A stretch of 64,000 bases of DNA from assembly GCA_038254365.1 (NCBI GenBank), contig JBBSGI010000001.1, positions 62,001 through 126,000 of the forward strand. Reading direction: 5' to 3'. A program made the position numbers and the translations under genes. A model generated the notes under the pieces. That model was given only the letters and a program-made list of their open reading frames with translations. It did no database searches and was not told where the DNA came from. Positions within the stretch are counted from its first letter, which is position 1, and each line of letters begins with the position of its first letter. Shown piece by piece: positions 36,054 through 44,320 of this stretch. Source of the stretch: JAWWPG01 sp038254365. GTDB lineage: Bacteria > Actinomycetota > Actinomycetes > Propionibacteriales > Nocardioidaceae.

Positions 36054-37943
36054 ATGAGCGCTCTCCCCCCCGATAACGGGAACGGGTCCGGGAACGGCGT
36101 GCACCGCACGCTGGGTGACGGGCGCTACGAGATCGGCGGCCTGCTCGGTCGTGGCGGCATGGCCGATGTGCACCAGGCCGAGGACGCCAGGCTCGGCCGG
36201 ACTGTCGCGATCAAGCGACTCCGCGTCGACCTGGCCGGCGACCCGACGTTCCAGGCCCGGTTCCGCCGCGAGGCCCAGTCGGCCGCCTCACTCAACCATC
36301 CGTCGATCGTCGCGGTCTACGACACCGGCGAGGAGCCCGACCCGAACGGCTCCGGGGTGATGCTCCCGTACATCGTGATGGAGCTCGCCGAGGGGCGGAC
36401 CCTCCGCGACATCCTCCGCGAGGGGCGCAAGATCCTGCCTGAGCGCGCCCTCGAGATCACCGCCTCGGTGCTGACCGCTCTCGACTACAGCCACCGGGCC
36501 GGGATCATCCACCGCGACATCAAGCCGGCGAACGTCATGCTCACGCCGACCGGCGAGGTCAAGGTCATGGACTTCGGCATCGCCCGTGCCATCGCCGACA
36601 GCTCGGCCACCATGACCGCCACCGCCGCAGTCGTGGGTACGGCGCAGTACCTCTCTCCCGAGCAGGCCCGTGGCGAGCAGGTCGACGCGCGCAGCGACCT
36701 CTACTCGACGGGCTGCCTGCTGTTCGAGCTGCTCACCGGGCGTCCCCCGTTCGTCGGCGACTCACCGGTGTCGGTGGCCTACCAGCATGTGCGCGAGGAG
36801 CCGTCCGCTCCCTCTTTCTACGAGTCGACGGTGCCGCCCGAGGTGGACGCCATCACCTTGAAGGCGTTGGCCAAGCGGGTCGACGAGCGCTACCAGAGCG
36901 CCTCGGAGATGCACGCCGACATCGAGCGCGCCCTGGGTGGGCTGCCGGTACTGGCACCCGCCGTGGCGGCCGCCGCCTCGCTGGAGACGCAGCCGCACTT
37001 CCTCTCCAACCCCGCAGACGCGACAACAACCGCCGTCACGACCGGGACCACCTCGACGTATCAGCAGGTCCCGCCGCGGCGAAACCGCACCTGGCTGTGG
37101 GTTGTCGTGGGTGGGGTGGCCGTGGTCCTCGCGATCCTGGCCGCACTGCTGCTGCCCGGCCTGCTCGGCAGCGGTGGCACCCGGCAGGTCGACGTGCCCA
37201 ACGTCGTCGGACTCACCGTGCCGCAGGCCTCGACGACGCTGAAACGAGCCGGGCTCCGGCTCGGCACTCCCACCCGCGTGTCCAGCGCGACGGTGCCGAA
37301 GGGCGAGATCGTCGCGCAGAGCCCGACACGACTCGACCGGGCACCGGAGGGGTCCCCGGTCGACGTCAAGGTGTCGGCCGGGGTGAAGACGCACCGCGTG
37401 CCCGTCCTGACGCCGTACTTCCTCAAGGAGGCCACCAGGCGTCTGGAGGCCCTCGACTTCGTCGTCAACCCGATCAAGGTCCGGGACAGCCAGCTCAGGT
37501 TCGGTCGGGTGATCGGCACCGACCCACCAGCCGGCAGCGTGCAGCCGGTCGGCAAGACGATCGACCTTCACTACTCGGCCGGTCTGGTAGAGGTGCCCAA
37601 CGTCGTCGGGGAAACCCGGGTGCGGGCCAAGAGCGACCTCGAGAGTGCGGGTTTCGTCGCGTTGCCCTCGTTCCGGCAGTCCGACGCGCGCCGAGGCACC
37701 GTCGTAGACCAGAACCCGGACGGCCTGACCGCACAGCCCTACGGCTCGACGGTGGTGATCACCGTGTCGCTCGGCCCCGGACCGCCGACGGCGCCGACCA
37801 CACCCACCACCCCGACGTCGCCCACCAGCCCGACCACACCCACCACCCCGACGTCGCCCACCAGCCCGACCTCGCCCACCAGCCCGACCTCGCCCACCAG
37901 CCCGACCTCGCCGACCACCCCGACGGAGACGACGAAGACGTAG
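36054..37943 (+). CDS. pknB: PASTA-domain Ser/Thr protein kinase PknB
   Basis: 629 residues from ATG 36054, with GGAAGG upstream. The kinase domain (about 24-285) has GRGGMADVHQAE, VAIKRL (catalytic Lys), IIHRDIKPANVM and DFGIARA, plus the activation loop SATMTATAAVVGTAQYLSPE. A membrane segment (WLWVVVGGVAVVLAILAALL) lies near 346-366. Three extracellular PASTA domains follow, each starting like VPNVVG or VPVLTP. The C-terminus is an unusual TSP/TTP repeat tail of about 50 residues. It senses muropeptides and phosphorylates FHA and cell-wall proteins. No pknA precedes it, unlike in mycobacteria. Confidence 0.95.
   Translation: MSALPPDNGNGSGNGVHRTLGDGRYEIGGLLGRGGMADVHQAEDARLGRTVAIKRLRVDLAGDPTFQARFRREAQSAASLNHPSIVAVYDTGEEPDPNGSGVMLPYIVMELAEGRTLRDILREGRKILPERALEITASVLTALDYSHRAGIIHRDIKPANVMLTPTGEVKVMDFGIARAIADSSATMTATAAVVGTAQYLSPEQARGEQVDARSDLYSTGCLLFELLTGRPPFVGDSPVSVAYQHVREEPSAPSFYESTVPPEVDAITLKALAKRVDERYQSASEMHADIERALGGLPVLAPAVAAAASLETQPHFLSNPADATTTAVTTGTTSTYQQVPPRRNRTWLWVVVGGVAVVLAILAALLLPGLLGSGGTRQVDVPNVVGLTVPQASTTLKRAGLRLGTPTRVSSATVPKGEIVAQSPTRLDRAPEGSPVDVKVSAGVKTHRVPVLTPYFLKEATRRLEALDFVVNPIKVRDSQLRFGRVIGTDPPAGSVQPVGKTIDLHYSAGLVEVPNVVGETRVRAKSDLESAGFVALPSFRQSDARRGTVVDQNPDGLTAQPYGSTVVITVSLGPGPPTAPTTPTTPTSPTSPTTPTTPTSPTSPTSPTSPTSPTSPTSPTTPTETTKT
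37797..37920 (+). repeat. In-frame minisatellite in the pknB 3' end
   Basis: A 36-bp unit beginning ACCACACCCACC is repeated twice (37797-37832, 37833-37868), then 18-bp units CCCACCAGCCCGACCTCG are repeated about three times. It encodes Thr-Ser-Pro/Thr-Thr-Pro repeats, and such arrays change length readily. Confidence 0.85.
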
Positions 37944-37981
37944 CCACCTAGCCGTCCTAGCCCACTCCTAGCCCGCCCCCT

Positions 37982-38773
37982 TCAGCGGCCGGCGGCGGGT
38001 TCGGCGTACGCAAGGGCGATCGGTGCGCGGAACCCCGGGATCCGCAGCTGGGGGCTGCTGCGCACCGACCAGCCGAGGTTGTACGGCGGTGGGACGTAGT
38101 CGCGGTAGTTGCGGACCTCGGGTGAGGACTGCAGCGCGCGGTACATGCTGGCCGTGGGGCCCAAGGCGACGATCCGGTACGGCGGTGCGTAGGGCACACC
38201 CTGGAGAACCACGGTGTTGCCGACGCACTTGATGCCGGTCGTGGAGATGATCCGATTGCCCTGCAGGCTGATGCCTTCGGCGCCGCCAGCCCACAGGGCG
38301 TTGGTGACCGCCTGGATGTCCTGCTGGTGGACCACCAGCAGGTCCGGGTCGGTTCCCGCCGGCACCTCCTGGTCACGCGGAGCGTCGTTGAGCGTCACGA
38401 CAATGCCCGGCCCGGTTAGCGAGCGCAGGCCCGCGGGCAACCCGAGCGTGTCGATGCGCCGCTGCAGCACGTCGACCTGTCCCCCGCTCAGGCCCTTGGC
38501 GAGCGCATCGACCTGGGCCTGCAGGGCCGCCTCCTGCCGCTTCTGCGCCTCGACCTTGGCGCGTTCGGTGCTGACGATCTCGATCAGGCTGGTGTTCCGG
38601 CCTCCGCGCAGGTCCGTGCCCTGGGCGTTGATCGCGCTAGTGGCGGCGAGCAGCCCGGCGCAGGCGAACGCGAGCGGTCCGGCGAACTGCCATCCCCACG
38701 ACCGGGAGGTGCGCCCGGGCAAGAGCAGCCGCCGCCACCATGGGCGTCGCTCGTGCTGACCCGGTGCTCCCAC
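37982..38773 (-). CDS. DUF881-family membrane-anchored protein
   Basis: 263 residues. An N-terminal anchor (GWQFAGPLAFACAGLLAATS) is followed by a coiled coil (STERAKVEAQKRQEAALQAQ), then LTGPGIVVTLNDAP and QDIQAVTNALWAGGAEGISL, hallmarks of DUF881. The family is common near actinobacterial division genes, but its activity is unknown. It is divergent from crgA and convergent with pknB, leaving 38 bp between the ends. Confidence 0.85.
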   Translation of the reverse strand: MGAPGQHERRPWWRRLLLPGRTSRSWGWQFAGPLAFACAGLLAATSAINAQGTDLRGGRNTSLIEIVSTERAKVEAQKRQEAALQAQVDALAKGLSGGQVDVLQRRIDTLGLPAGLRSLTGPGIVVTLNDAPRDQEVPAGTDPDLLVVHQQDIQAVTNALWAGGAEGISLQGNRIISTTGIKCVGNTVVLQGVPYAPPYRIVALGPTASMYRALQSSPEVRNYRDYVPPPYNLGWSVRSSPQLRIPGFRAPIALAYAEPAAGR

Positions 38774-38840
38774 CCATCCACTGTACGGCGAGGCCGCCGC
38801 GACCCGCCGTACCCGTTAGGCTCTAGGCACGAAAGCCGCC

Positions 38841-38870
38841 GAGTGAGGAGTCGCCGAGTGAGGAGTCGCC
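38841..38870 (+). repeat. 15-bp tandem duplication containing the crgA ribosome binding site
   Basis: GAGTGAGGAGTCGCC occurs twice in perfect tandem (38841-38855, 38856-38870), ending at the crgA start codon. Each copy contains GAGGAG, so the Shine-Dalgarno site is doubled; the second is correctly spaced. Confidence 0.9.
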
Positions 38871-39122
38871 GTGCCGGAGTCCCGCCCGCGTAAGAAGGCC
38901 GAGTACACCCCGCCGCGGGGGGCGAGCCGAACCACCCGGGTAGGCGGTCGGCGGTGGGTGGCGCCGGTCATGGTGTTCTGCTGGATCTTCGGGCTGGCGT
39001 GGATCGTGGTCTTCTACCTTGCGCCCAACCTCAAGTACATGAGCAACCTCGGGAACTGGAATCTGGTCATCGGTATGGTGTTCATCGCCTTCGGGTTTGT
39101 GCTCTCGACCCGCTGGGAGTAG
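38871..39122 (+). CDS. crgA: Cell division protein CrgA
   Basis: 83 residues from GTG 38871. A basic N-terminus (PESRPRKKAEYTPP) and two membrane segments (VMVFCWIFGLAWIVVFYLA and LVIGMVFIAFGFVLSTRW) match CrgA, a small inner-membrane protein that recruits or restrains divisome and PBP components at the septum. Length is typical (80-95). Its closeness to the pknB operon is conserved in actinobacteria. Confidence 0.92.
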   Translation: MPESRPRKKAEYTPPRGASRTTRVGGRRWVAPVMVFCWIFGLAWIVVFYLAPNLKYMSNLGNWNLVIGMVFIAFGFVLSTRWE

Positions 39123-39161
39123 CCAGATGACCCGGCCGTTCATCCGGCGTTGGCCCGCCGT

Positions 39162-39210
39162 ACTTACATCGATGTAAGTTCTCCACAGAGGTTATCCCCA
39201 GTGTGGACAA
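39162..39210. promoter_or_regulatory. Perfect 18-bp palindrome beside three DnaA-box-like sites
   Basis: ACTTACATCGATGTAAGT (39162-39179) is a perfect palindrome of the sort bound by TetR-type dimers. It abuts TTCTCCACA (39179-39187), TTATCCCCA (39192-39200) and TGTGGACAA (39202-39210, reverse of TTGTCCACA). All lie in the 106-bp gap between the converging crgA and rhomboid genes, so a promoter role is not obvious. Confidence 0.6.
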
Positions 39211-39228
39211 CCCGCTCCCGGGAGCCGA

Positions 39229-40116
39229 TCAGGCGGTGAGCGCGGCAGTCCGCAGCGCCACCACGATCGCGCACACCAGCACCATCGCCGCGATCGTGCC
39301 CACCGCGGCGAGAGTGCGCTGCTGCCGCGGGGGGTAGACGAACGCGGCTCCGATGGCGAACCCGCTGAGCAGACCACCGATATGGGCCTGCCAGGCGATG
39401 TGCGGGACGGCGAAGGAGATGAACAGGTTCAGCGCCAGCAGCACCAGCAGCTGCGTGACGTCGCGGCGCTGTTTCATCAGGACCACGAACGCGGCGGCGA
39501 AGAGCCCGAACACCGAGCCGGATGCGCCGTAGGCGAGTACGTGGGGGTCAGCCACCAGGTACACGCCGACCGAGCCGACGATGCCGGTGACCAGGTAGAG
39601 CGCCAGGAATCGCCACCGGCCGAGCTCATGCTCGAGGAACGAGCCGAAGATCCACAGCCCGATCATGTTCATCGCGATGTGCAGGATCTCGAAGTGGGTG
39701 AACGTGGAGGAGACGATCTCCCAATAGCCACCCTGTGCCACGCCCGTGAGGTTGAGAGACGGGGCAAAGCCGACACTGGTGGGGATCTCGACCAGGTGCC
39801 GCCCGACTCGCCCGCCGATCCCGCCGGTCCCGCTAACGATCAGGAAGACGGCGACGTTGATGGCGATGAGGGTCATCGTCACGACGGGGGAACTGAGGCC
39901 GGCGCGTCCCCCGAACGACGTACGGGCTGTCCTGGCCTGCGAGTGTCCCTCGCGCACGCACTCCGGGCACTGGAATCCGACCGACGCCTGGCGCATGCAG
40001 TCGGGGCAGATCGGCCGGCCGCAGCGCTGACACGAGATATAGGTCTCGCGGCCGGGGTGCCGGTAGCAGTGCGGCGCCGTGCTGGTGCCGCTGGGCGGCG
40101 GGGACGTGGCGCTCAT
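39229..40116 (-). CDS. Rhomboid-family intramembrane serine protease with zinc-ribbon N-terminus
   Basis: 295 residues from ATG 40116; the frame runs further 5' into the next gene but without support. An N-terminal cysteine cluster (CYRHPGRETYISCQRCGRP then ICPDC and CPEC) is B-box/zinc-ribbon-like. Six or more membrane helices follow, with HIAMNMIGLWIFGS, the catalytic Ser in YGASGSVFGLFAA and the catalytic His in WQAHIGGLLSGFAIG. It cleaves membrane proteins within the bilayer; the substrate is unknown. It follows the cyclophilin gene by 19 bp, a common actinobacterial pair. Confidence 0.92.
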   Translation of the reverse strand: MSATSPPPSGTSTAPHCYRHPGRETYISCQRCGRPICPDCMRQASVGFQCPECVREGHSQARTARTSFGGRAGLSSPVVTMTLIAINVAVFLIVSGTGGIGGRVGRHLVEIPTSVGFAPSLNLTGVAQGGYWEIVSSTFTHFEILHIAMNMIGLWIFGSFLEHELGRWRFLALYLVTGIVGSVGVYLVADPHVLAYGASGSVFGLFAAAFVVLMKQRRDVTQLLVLLALNLFISFAVPHIAWQAHIGGLLSGFAIGAAFVYPPRQQRTLAAVGTIAAMVLVCAIVVALRTAALTA

Positions 40117-40135
40117 GTCAAATCCCTTGAGGTGG

Positions 40136-40660
40136 TCAGCGCCGCTCGACGTCAACGTGTGAGATGACGACCTGGTCGGCCGGAGCGTCGCCGCGACCGG
40201 TCCGGGTGCTGGCGATCTTGTCCACGACGTCGCGGCTCGGCTGGTCGGCGACCTCGCCGAAGATCGTGTGCTTGTTGTTGAGGTGCGGGGTCGGCCCCAC
40301 CGTGATGAAGAACTGCGACCCGTTGGTCGACGGGCCCGAGTTGGCCATCGCCAACAGGTATGGCCGGTCGAAGCGCAGGTCCGGGTGGAACTCGTCCTTG
40401 AACGTGTAGCCGGGACCTCCGCGGCCATCCCCGCGGGGGCAGCCGCCCTGGATCATGAACCCGGAGATCACCCGGTGGAAGATCAGCCCGTCGTAGAACG
40501 GGGTCTTGGACTTGGCCCCGGTAGTCGGGTCGGTCCACTCCTTGGTGCCCTCGGCGAGCCCGACGAAGTTCTCGACGGTCTTCGGTGCCTGGTCGGGGAA
40601 GAGCTGGATAACCACGTCGCCGTGGTTGGTCTCGAGCGTGGCATAGAGGCTGTCGGCCAC
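40136..40660 (-). CDS. ppiA: Cyclophilin-type peptidyl-prolyl cis-trans isomerase
   Basis: 174 residues from GTG 40660, which has GAAAGG upstream; a long 5' extension of the frame is ignored. Cyclophilin motifs are FPDQAPKTVENFVGLA, FHRVISGFMIQGGCPRGDGR, PYLLAMANSGPSTNGSQFFI and HTIFGEV, with the catalytic Arg in FHRVI. It lacks a signal peptide, so it is cytoplasmic. It is co-directional with the rhomboid gene and divergent from the DUF5324-like gene. Confidence 0.93.
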   Translation of the reverse strand: MADSLYATLETNHGDVVIQLFPDQAPKTVENFVGLAEGTKEWTDPTTGAKSKTPFYDGLIFHRVISGFMIQGGCPRGDGRGGPGYTFKDEFHPDLRFDRPYLLAMANSGPSTNGSQFFITVGPTPHLNNKHTIFGEVADQPSRDVVDKIASTRTGRGDAPADQVVISHVDVERR

Positions 40661-40891
40661 CGGGGCACCTTTCGCGGAGTGGAGCACTGTCGACGAGACG
40701 GGACATGCCAGGCCCGGCGCCTGAGGATCGCCCTGGGCCGGGCATGTCCCTATCCTTGCACGCCGCTCAACCGGGTCATGGCGCGTCGCGCAGCATCGCC
40801 TCTCCGCGGGTACGGCGAGGGGTGCCTTGCTAGGGTGAACGGCAGTGAAGCGAACGGCACGCGGTCGACCGGCCGACTCTAGGAGGAGCAC

Positions 40892-41611
40892 GTGATGGCA
40901 CTGGGCAAGGCCAGGCGACGCCTGTCGTCGACAACAGAAGACGTGCGTGATCGGGTGAGTCCGGTGGCTGGTTCAGCCCGTGACTCGGTCGGGTCGGTCC
41001 TCGACGACACCAGGACGCGCCTCGCCCCGGTAGTCGGCGAGGTGAAGGGACGGGTCGCCCCGGTGATCGGCGACGCCAAGGAGAAGGTGGCTCCCGCTCT
41101 TGGAGAGACCCGGGACCGGATCGCGCCGGTCATCGAGGACGCTCGGAAGGCGTTGGCTCCGGTCGCCCAGCAGGCGCTCGCCGGAGGCCGACGTAGCGGC
41201 CGGAAGGCGGCCATCCGCCTCGGTCTGGCCGACGAGCCGAAGAAGGGGCACAAGCTCCGCAACCTCCTGGTGGTGTTGGGTCTCAGCGGCGCTGGCTTCC
41301 TCGCCTACAAGAAGTTCTTCGGTGGCGGCGAGCAGTGGTCCGACGCCGGCGAGAGTGCGAGCGGTGGCGCCCACAGCGCGGGAGCGACCGCCACCACACC
41401 GGCCGACCGTTCCGGCGGTGCCGAGGTGACGACGCCGTCCCCGCTGTCGACAGAGGCCGAGAGCGGCAACGAGACCGCGCCGACCGCTCCCCTGGCTTCG
41501 GAGGAGACCGTCGAATCGCCCGCGCCGACCACACCGGACACTCCGCTTGAGGAGAACATGATCGAGGACGCGTCGCCAACCGCGAAACCGAGGCGAGCCA
41601 AGAACCGCTGA
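40892..41611 (+). CDS. DUF5324-like protein with amphipathic 11-residue repeats
   Basis: 239 residues from GTG 40892 (AGGAGGAGC upstream) or ATG 40895. The first 80 residues repeat an approximately 11-residue unit: RDRVSPVAGSA, RTRLAPVVGEV, KGRVAPVIGDA, KEKVAPALGET, RDRIAPVIEDA. A membrane-like segment, LRNLLVVLGLSGAGFLAYKK, follows at about 120, then an acidic Ser/Thr/Pro tail. The position next to the cyclophilin gene matches DUF5324 proteins of actinobacteria. Function is unknown; the repeats could lie along a membrane surface. Confidence 0.6.
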   Translation: MMALGKARRRLSSTTEDVRDRVSPVAGSARDSVGSVLDDTRTRLAPVVGEVKGRVAPVIGDAKEKVAPALGETRDRIAPVIEDARKALAPVAQQALAGGRRSGRKAAIRLGLADEPKKGHKLRNLLVVLGLSGAGFLAYKKFFGGGEQWSDAGESASGGAHSAGATATTPADRSGGAEVTTPSPLSTEAESGNETAPTAPLASEETVESPAPTTPDTPLEENMIEDASPTAKPRRAKNR

Positions 41612-41650
41612 CCCGCCGCCGAACCCGGGGTAGCGGGCACGAGTGCCACC

Positions 41651-42337
41651 ATGACGACGTCGCCGACCGTGTCGGTTCGTGGCGAGGCAACGATCCTGGC
41701 CGAGCCCGAGCTTGCCGTGTTGTCCATCAGCGTCGACGCCCAAGGGGCCGACCGCCAGTCGACGATGGACCTCCTCAGCCGGCGGGCGCAGGCGGTTACA
41801 GATCTGGTTTCCCACTTTCGTCCAGGTATCGAGCGCGCGGAGACCGCGCGGCTGCACGTCTACCCCGTGCTGGACGGCAAGAAGACCGAGAAGATACGGC
41901 GATATGTCGGGCGGACGTCGATGTCGCTCGTGGTGCACGACTTCGCCGTCCTTTCCGACCTGGTGGTCGGCGCCGGCGGGATCGACCTGGTGTCAGTCGA
42001 CGGACCGTGGTGGCGGTTGCGACCCACCAGCGACGTGTACCGGCAGGCCCGGCTCGCGGCAGCCGCCGACGCGCTCAACCGGGCCCGCGACTACGCGGCC
42101 GCGTTCGGTGCAGAGCTCGTCGGCCTGGTTGAGATCGCCGACCAAGGCATGTCGCACTCTGATGACGGTCGACAGACCATGGTGGGGTTCTCCCCGATGG
42201 CCCGCGGCGGCGTAGCCGAGGAACCATCGTTCGACCTGGAGCCCGCCCAGCAGCAGGTGGTGGGTCAAGTGGAGGCGCGCTTCCTGCTGAGCCAACCGGC
42301 TCTTGCTCTCGGCGGGTCACTCTCCGCCCCGAGCTAG
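41651..42337 (+). CDS. SIMPL-domain (DUF541) protein
   Basis: 228 residues from ATG 41651. TVSVRGEATILAEPELAVLS at the start and ARLAAAADALNRARDYAAAF in the second half are the SIMPL signatures. No signal peptide is apparent, unlike many family members, so it may be cytoplasmic. The molecular role is not established. It ends four bases before the convergent flavoenzyme gene. Confidence 0.85.
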   Translation: MTTSPTVSVRGEATILAEPELAVLSISVDAQGADRQSTMDLLSRRAQAVTDLVSHFRPGIERAETARLHVYPVLDGKKTEKIRRYVGRTSMSLVVHDFAVLSDLVVGAGGIDLVSVDGPWWRLRPTSDVYRQARLAAAADALNRARDYAAAFGAELVGLVEIADQGMSHSDDGRQTMVGFSPMARGGVAEEPSFDLEPAQQQVVGQVEARFLLSQPALALGGSLSAPS

Positions 42338-42340
42338 CGG

Positions 42341-42754
42341 TCAATCATCACGCTTGAGCGAGCCCCAGCCGTGCCAGTAGTCGATCTCGATCCAGGCGCT
42401 GACCCTTGGCCGAGTCCGATTGCCGTAGGCACCGTGTCCGTAGTGGTTCGAGAGCCGATCGATGTCTCCGAGATCGGAGTCGTCACGCCACTCGACGATC
42501 CGGCCCTGGACGGAGACGTGGGTGTACCACTCGCCGTCTCTCAGCGCCGTCAGGCTGACCCGCGACTCGTTCCGCATGTAGTCGTTGCGCTTTCGGCCAC
42601 CGTCCATGTTGACCAGCACCCGCCCGTCGTCCTCGACCAGGTACCAGGTCGCCACGGTCACGGGCTGACCGTCCGGGCGCACGACGCCGATCACCGCGGG
42701 GTTGGCCTCGACGAGGAGCGCCATCGCTTCCTCGGACAGGGGGGCGTTGGGCAT
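42341..42754 (-). CDS. F420-dependent PPOX-class oxidoreductase (FDOR split beta-barrel)
   Basis: 137 residues from ATG 42754. ANPAVIGVVRPDGQPVTVAT then WYLVEDDGRVLVNMDGGRKR and DYMRNESRVSLTAL match the split beta-barrel F420-binding family. Members use reduced F420 to reduce unsaturated substrates. It ends SAWIEIDYWHGWG. The presence of an F420-type enzyme supports an actinobacterial host. Confidence 0.85.
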   Translation of the reverse strand: MPNAPLSEEAMALLVEANPAVIGVVRPDGQPVTVATWYLVEDDGRVLVNMDGGRKRNDYMRNESRVSLTALRDGEWYTHVSVQGRIVEWRDDSDLGDIDRLSNHYGHGAYGNRTRPRVSAWIEIDYWHGWGSLKRDD

Positions 42755-42797
42755 CAGATCATCTCCTCACTATGCGTGTCTTGCTAGGCGCTTGCGT

Positions 42798-43193
42798 CTA
42801 GTCGACTTGGGCGGGCGCGGCTAGGGATCGAGACGGTGCAAGATCTGGGTGCTCTGCACGCACCCGCTTGGTGGCGTTGTGCTCACCGAGGAAGCTGAGG
42901 AACGGGATGGTGCCGAGCAGCAAGGTGACGACCGAGAACCACAGCGGGAACCGGGCGCGGCGCGACAGGTCGGCCGCCACCACCAGGAAGATCATGTAGA
43001 GAAAGCCATGCATGATCCCCACCACTGTCGTGATGTCCGCACCGACCGTCTGCCACGTAGACCCCGCGTCGAGCAGGTGCTTCAGGGGCACCCCGATGCA
43101 GATCAGCACGATCAGGAAGACGCCGATGACATTGGCCATCACCCGGTAGCGCAGCAGGGCACCCCTCACAACGCTCGACGCTACCTCAGCCAA
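42798..43193 (-). CDS. DUF3817-family small membrane protein
   Basis: 131 residues if started at TTG 43193; GTG 43169 (123 residues, VRGALLRYRVMAN) is about as likely and neither has a good ribosome site. Three hydrophobic segments (VIGVFLIVLICIGVPLKHLL; IMHGFLYMIFLVVAADL; LWFSVVTLLLGTIPFLSFL) and FLGEHNATKRVRAE are typical of DUF3817 proteins, often found alongside membrane-spanning integral proteins of unknown role. Confidence 0.8.
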   Translation of the reverse strand: MAEVASSVVRGALLRYRVMANVIGVFLIVLICIGVPLKHLLDAGSTWQTVGADITTVVGIMHGFLYMIFLVVAADLSRRARFPLWFSVVTLLLGTIPFLSFLGEHNATKRVRAEHPDLAPSRSLAAPAQVD

Positions 43194-43397
43194 GTTTGCG
43201 GTTCACGCCCGCCGGCGACGAAGTCTGCCCATCGCGAACTTTCCCCTGTGGACAACGGGTTTGGCGGTTGCAAGTGTCGGCGGCTCGCTGTCTCGACATC
43301 AAGACAACGACCATCCAGAACCACGGTAAACGACCACAGACAGGCCACTGCACCACAGACCCACCGCACCGGCGACCCAACCCGTCAACCAGGCCCA

Positions 43398-43537
43398 TGT
43401 GTCATCACCGGATCAAGACCCACGCCGGCTGGACCGTCACACAGGTCAGACCCGGCGCCTGGCCCTGGCGAACCCCCCACGGCAGGTACTCCCTCGTCGA
43501 CCACCACGGCACCACCACCCTCGGCAAGCTCAACTGA
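43398..43537 (+). pseudogene. C-terminal remnant of a DUF222/HNH (13E12-type) endonuclease
   Basis: The last 46 codons read HHRIKTHAGWTVTQVRPGAW then PWRTPHGRYSLVDHHGTTTL, the conserved tail of the DUF222-HNH repeat family of actinobacteria. Upstream sequence (43194-43397) lacks the rest of the gene and shows no other recognisable gene. It overlaps the convergent SURF1 end by eight bases. Confidence 0.7.
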
Positions 43538-44258
43538 GCCTGCCAGGTCGCGCCCCGGCGGGATGTTGGGTTGCCAGTTCCCCGGTCATCCTCCACCACA
43601 TGAAGGCGACGAACAGCGCGAAGACCCACCACTGGCAGGCATACAGCAGATTGCGCACCCCCGACCAGGGCGAGGGGTCGGGCAGCGGCGGAGACACCGC
43701 GACGAGTGCGGGCGACTGCGGCGGCGCACTCTTCCGCAGCAGCACATAGCCGGAGTACAGGTCAGGACCGATCGCGTTGACCAGGCTGGCGATGGAGAGT
43801 CCGTTGGTCAGGCCCGACGCATTCGGTGGGGATCCGATCCCCCCTGAGGGCTCCAGGATGCCGCGGACCGTGACCCGGCCGGACGGCACCTCCGCGCTCG
43901 GGGAGGCTGTGGATCCCCTGACGACCAGGATCGCGGATCCGGTCGCGGTGACGAGTGGGGTAGCGACCGCGTAGCGACCGGGGGAGCCGGCGAAGTGCCG
44001 GACGTAGAGCTGGTCGCGTGCCAGGTAGGTACCGCTCACCATGACCGGCCGACTCACCCCGTCCGACGGGAAGGCGTCGTCCGGCCCGATCAGGGTGTCG
44101 AGCGGCACCGTCGGCTCGCGGAGCGCGGACTGTGCGTCGGCGTGCTGCTGGTCGTCGTACACGCTGAGCTGCCAGAAGCCGAGACTGACCATAGCCGCCA
44201 TCAGCACCAGTCCGGCGGCACCGAGGGCCAGCGCTTTGGGGTTCAGGAAACGACGCAC
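43530..44258 (-). CDS. SURF1-family cytochrome oxidase assembly protein
   Basis: 242 residues from GTG 44258. Two terminal membrane segments (ALGAAGLVLMAAMVSLGFWQ and LYACQWWVFALFVAFMWWRM) enclose a periplasmic domain with VSGTYLARDQLYVRHFAG and GSAILVVRGS. This is the Surf1/Shy1 layout, needed for haem insertion into aa3-type oxidase subunit I. No oxidase genes are nearby. Confidence 0.85.
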   Translation of the reverse strand: MRRFLNPKALALGAAGLVLMAAMVSLGFWQLSVYDDQQHADAQSALREPTVPLDTLIGPDDAFPSDGVSRPVMVSGTYLARDQLYVRHFAGSPGRYAVATPLVTATGSAILVVRGSTASPSAEVPSGRVTVRGILEPSGGIGSPPNASGLTNGLSIASLVNAIGPDLYSGYVLLRKSAPPQSPALVAVSPPLPDPSPWSGVRNLLYACQWWVFALFVAFMWWRMTGELATQHPAGARPGRLS

Positions 44259-44320
44259 GACGCTTTCCGAATGGGGCTCATCCGGCCAGTGTGCCAGGGG
44301 ACCGATGGCAGAATCGCAGC

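Noticed and set aside
37797..37920. Tandem array resembling a repeat-spacer pattern
   Set aside because: Units are contiguous, in frame and encode a Thr/Ser/Pro tail of PknB; there are no unique spacers and no cas genes, so it is not CRISPR.
43196..43537. 113-codon frame read as a full small protein
   Set aside because: Only its last 46 codons resemble anything (HNH-family tail); the first part has no similarity or start signal, so it is treated as a gene fragment.
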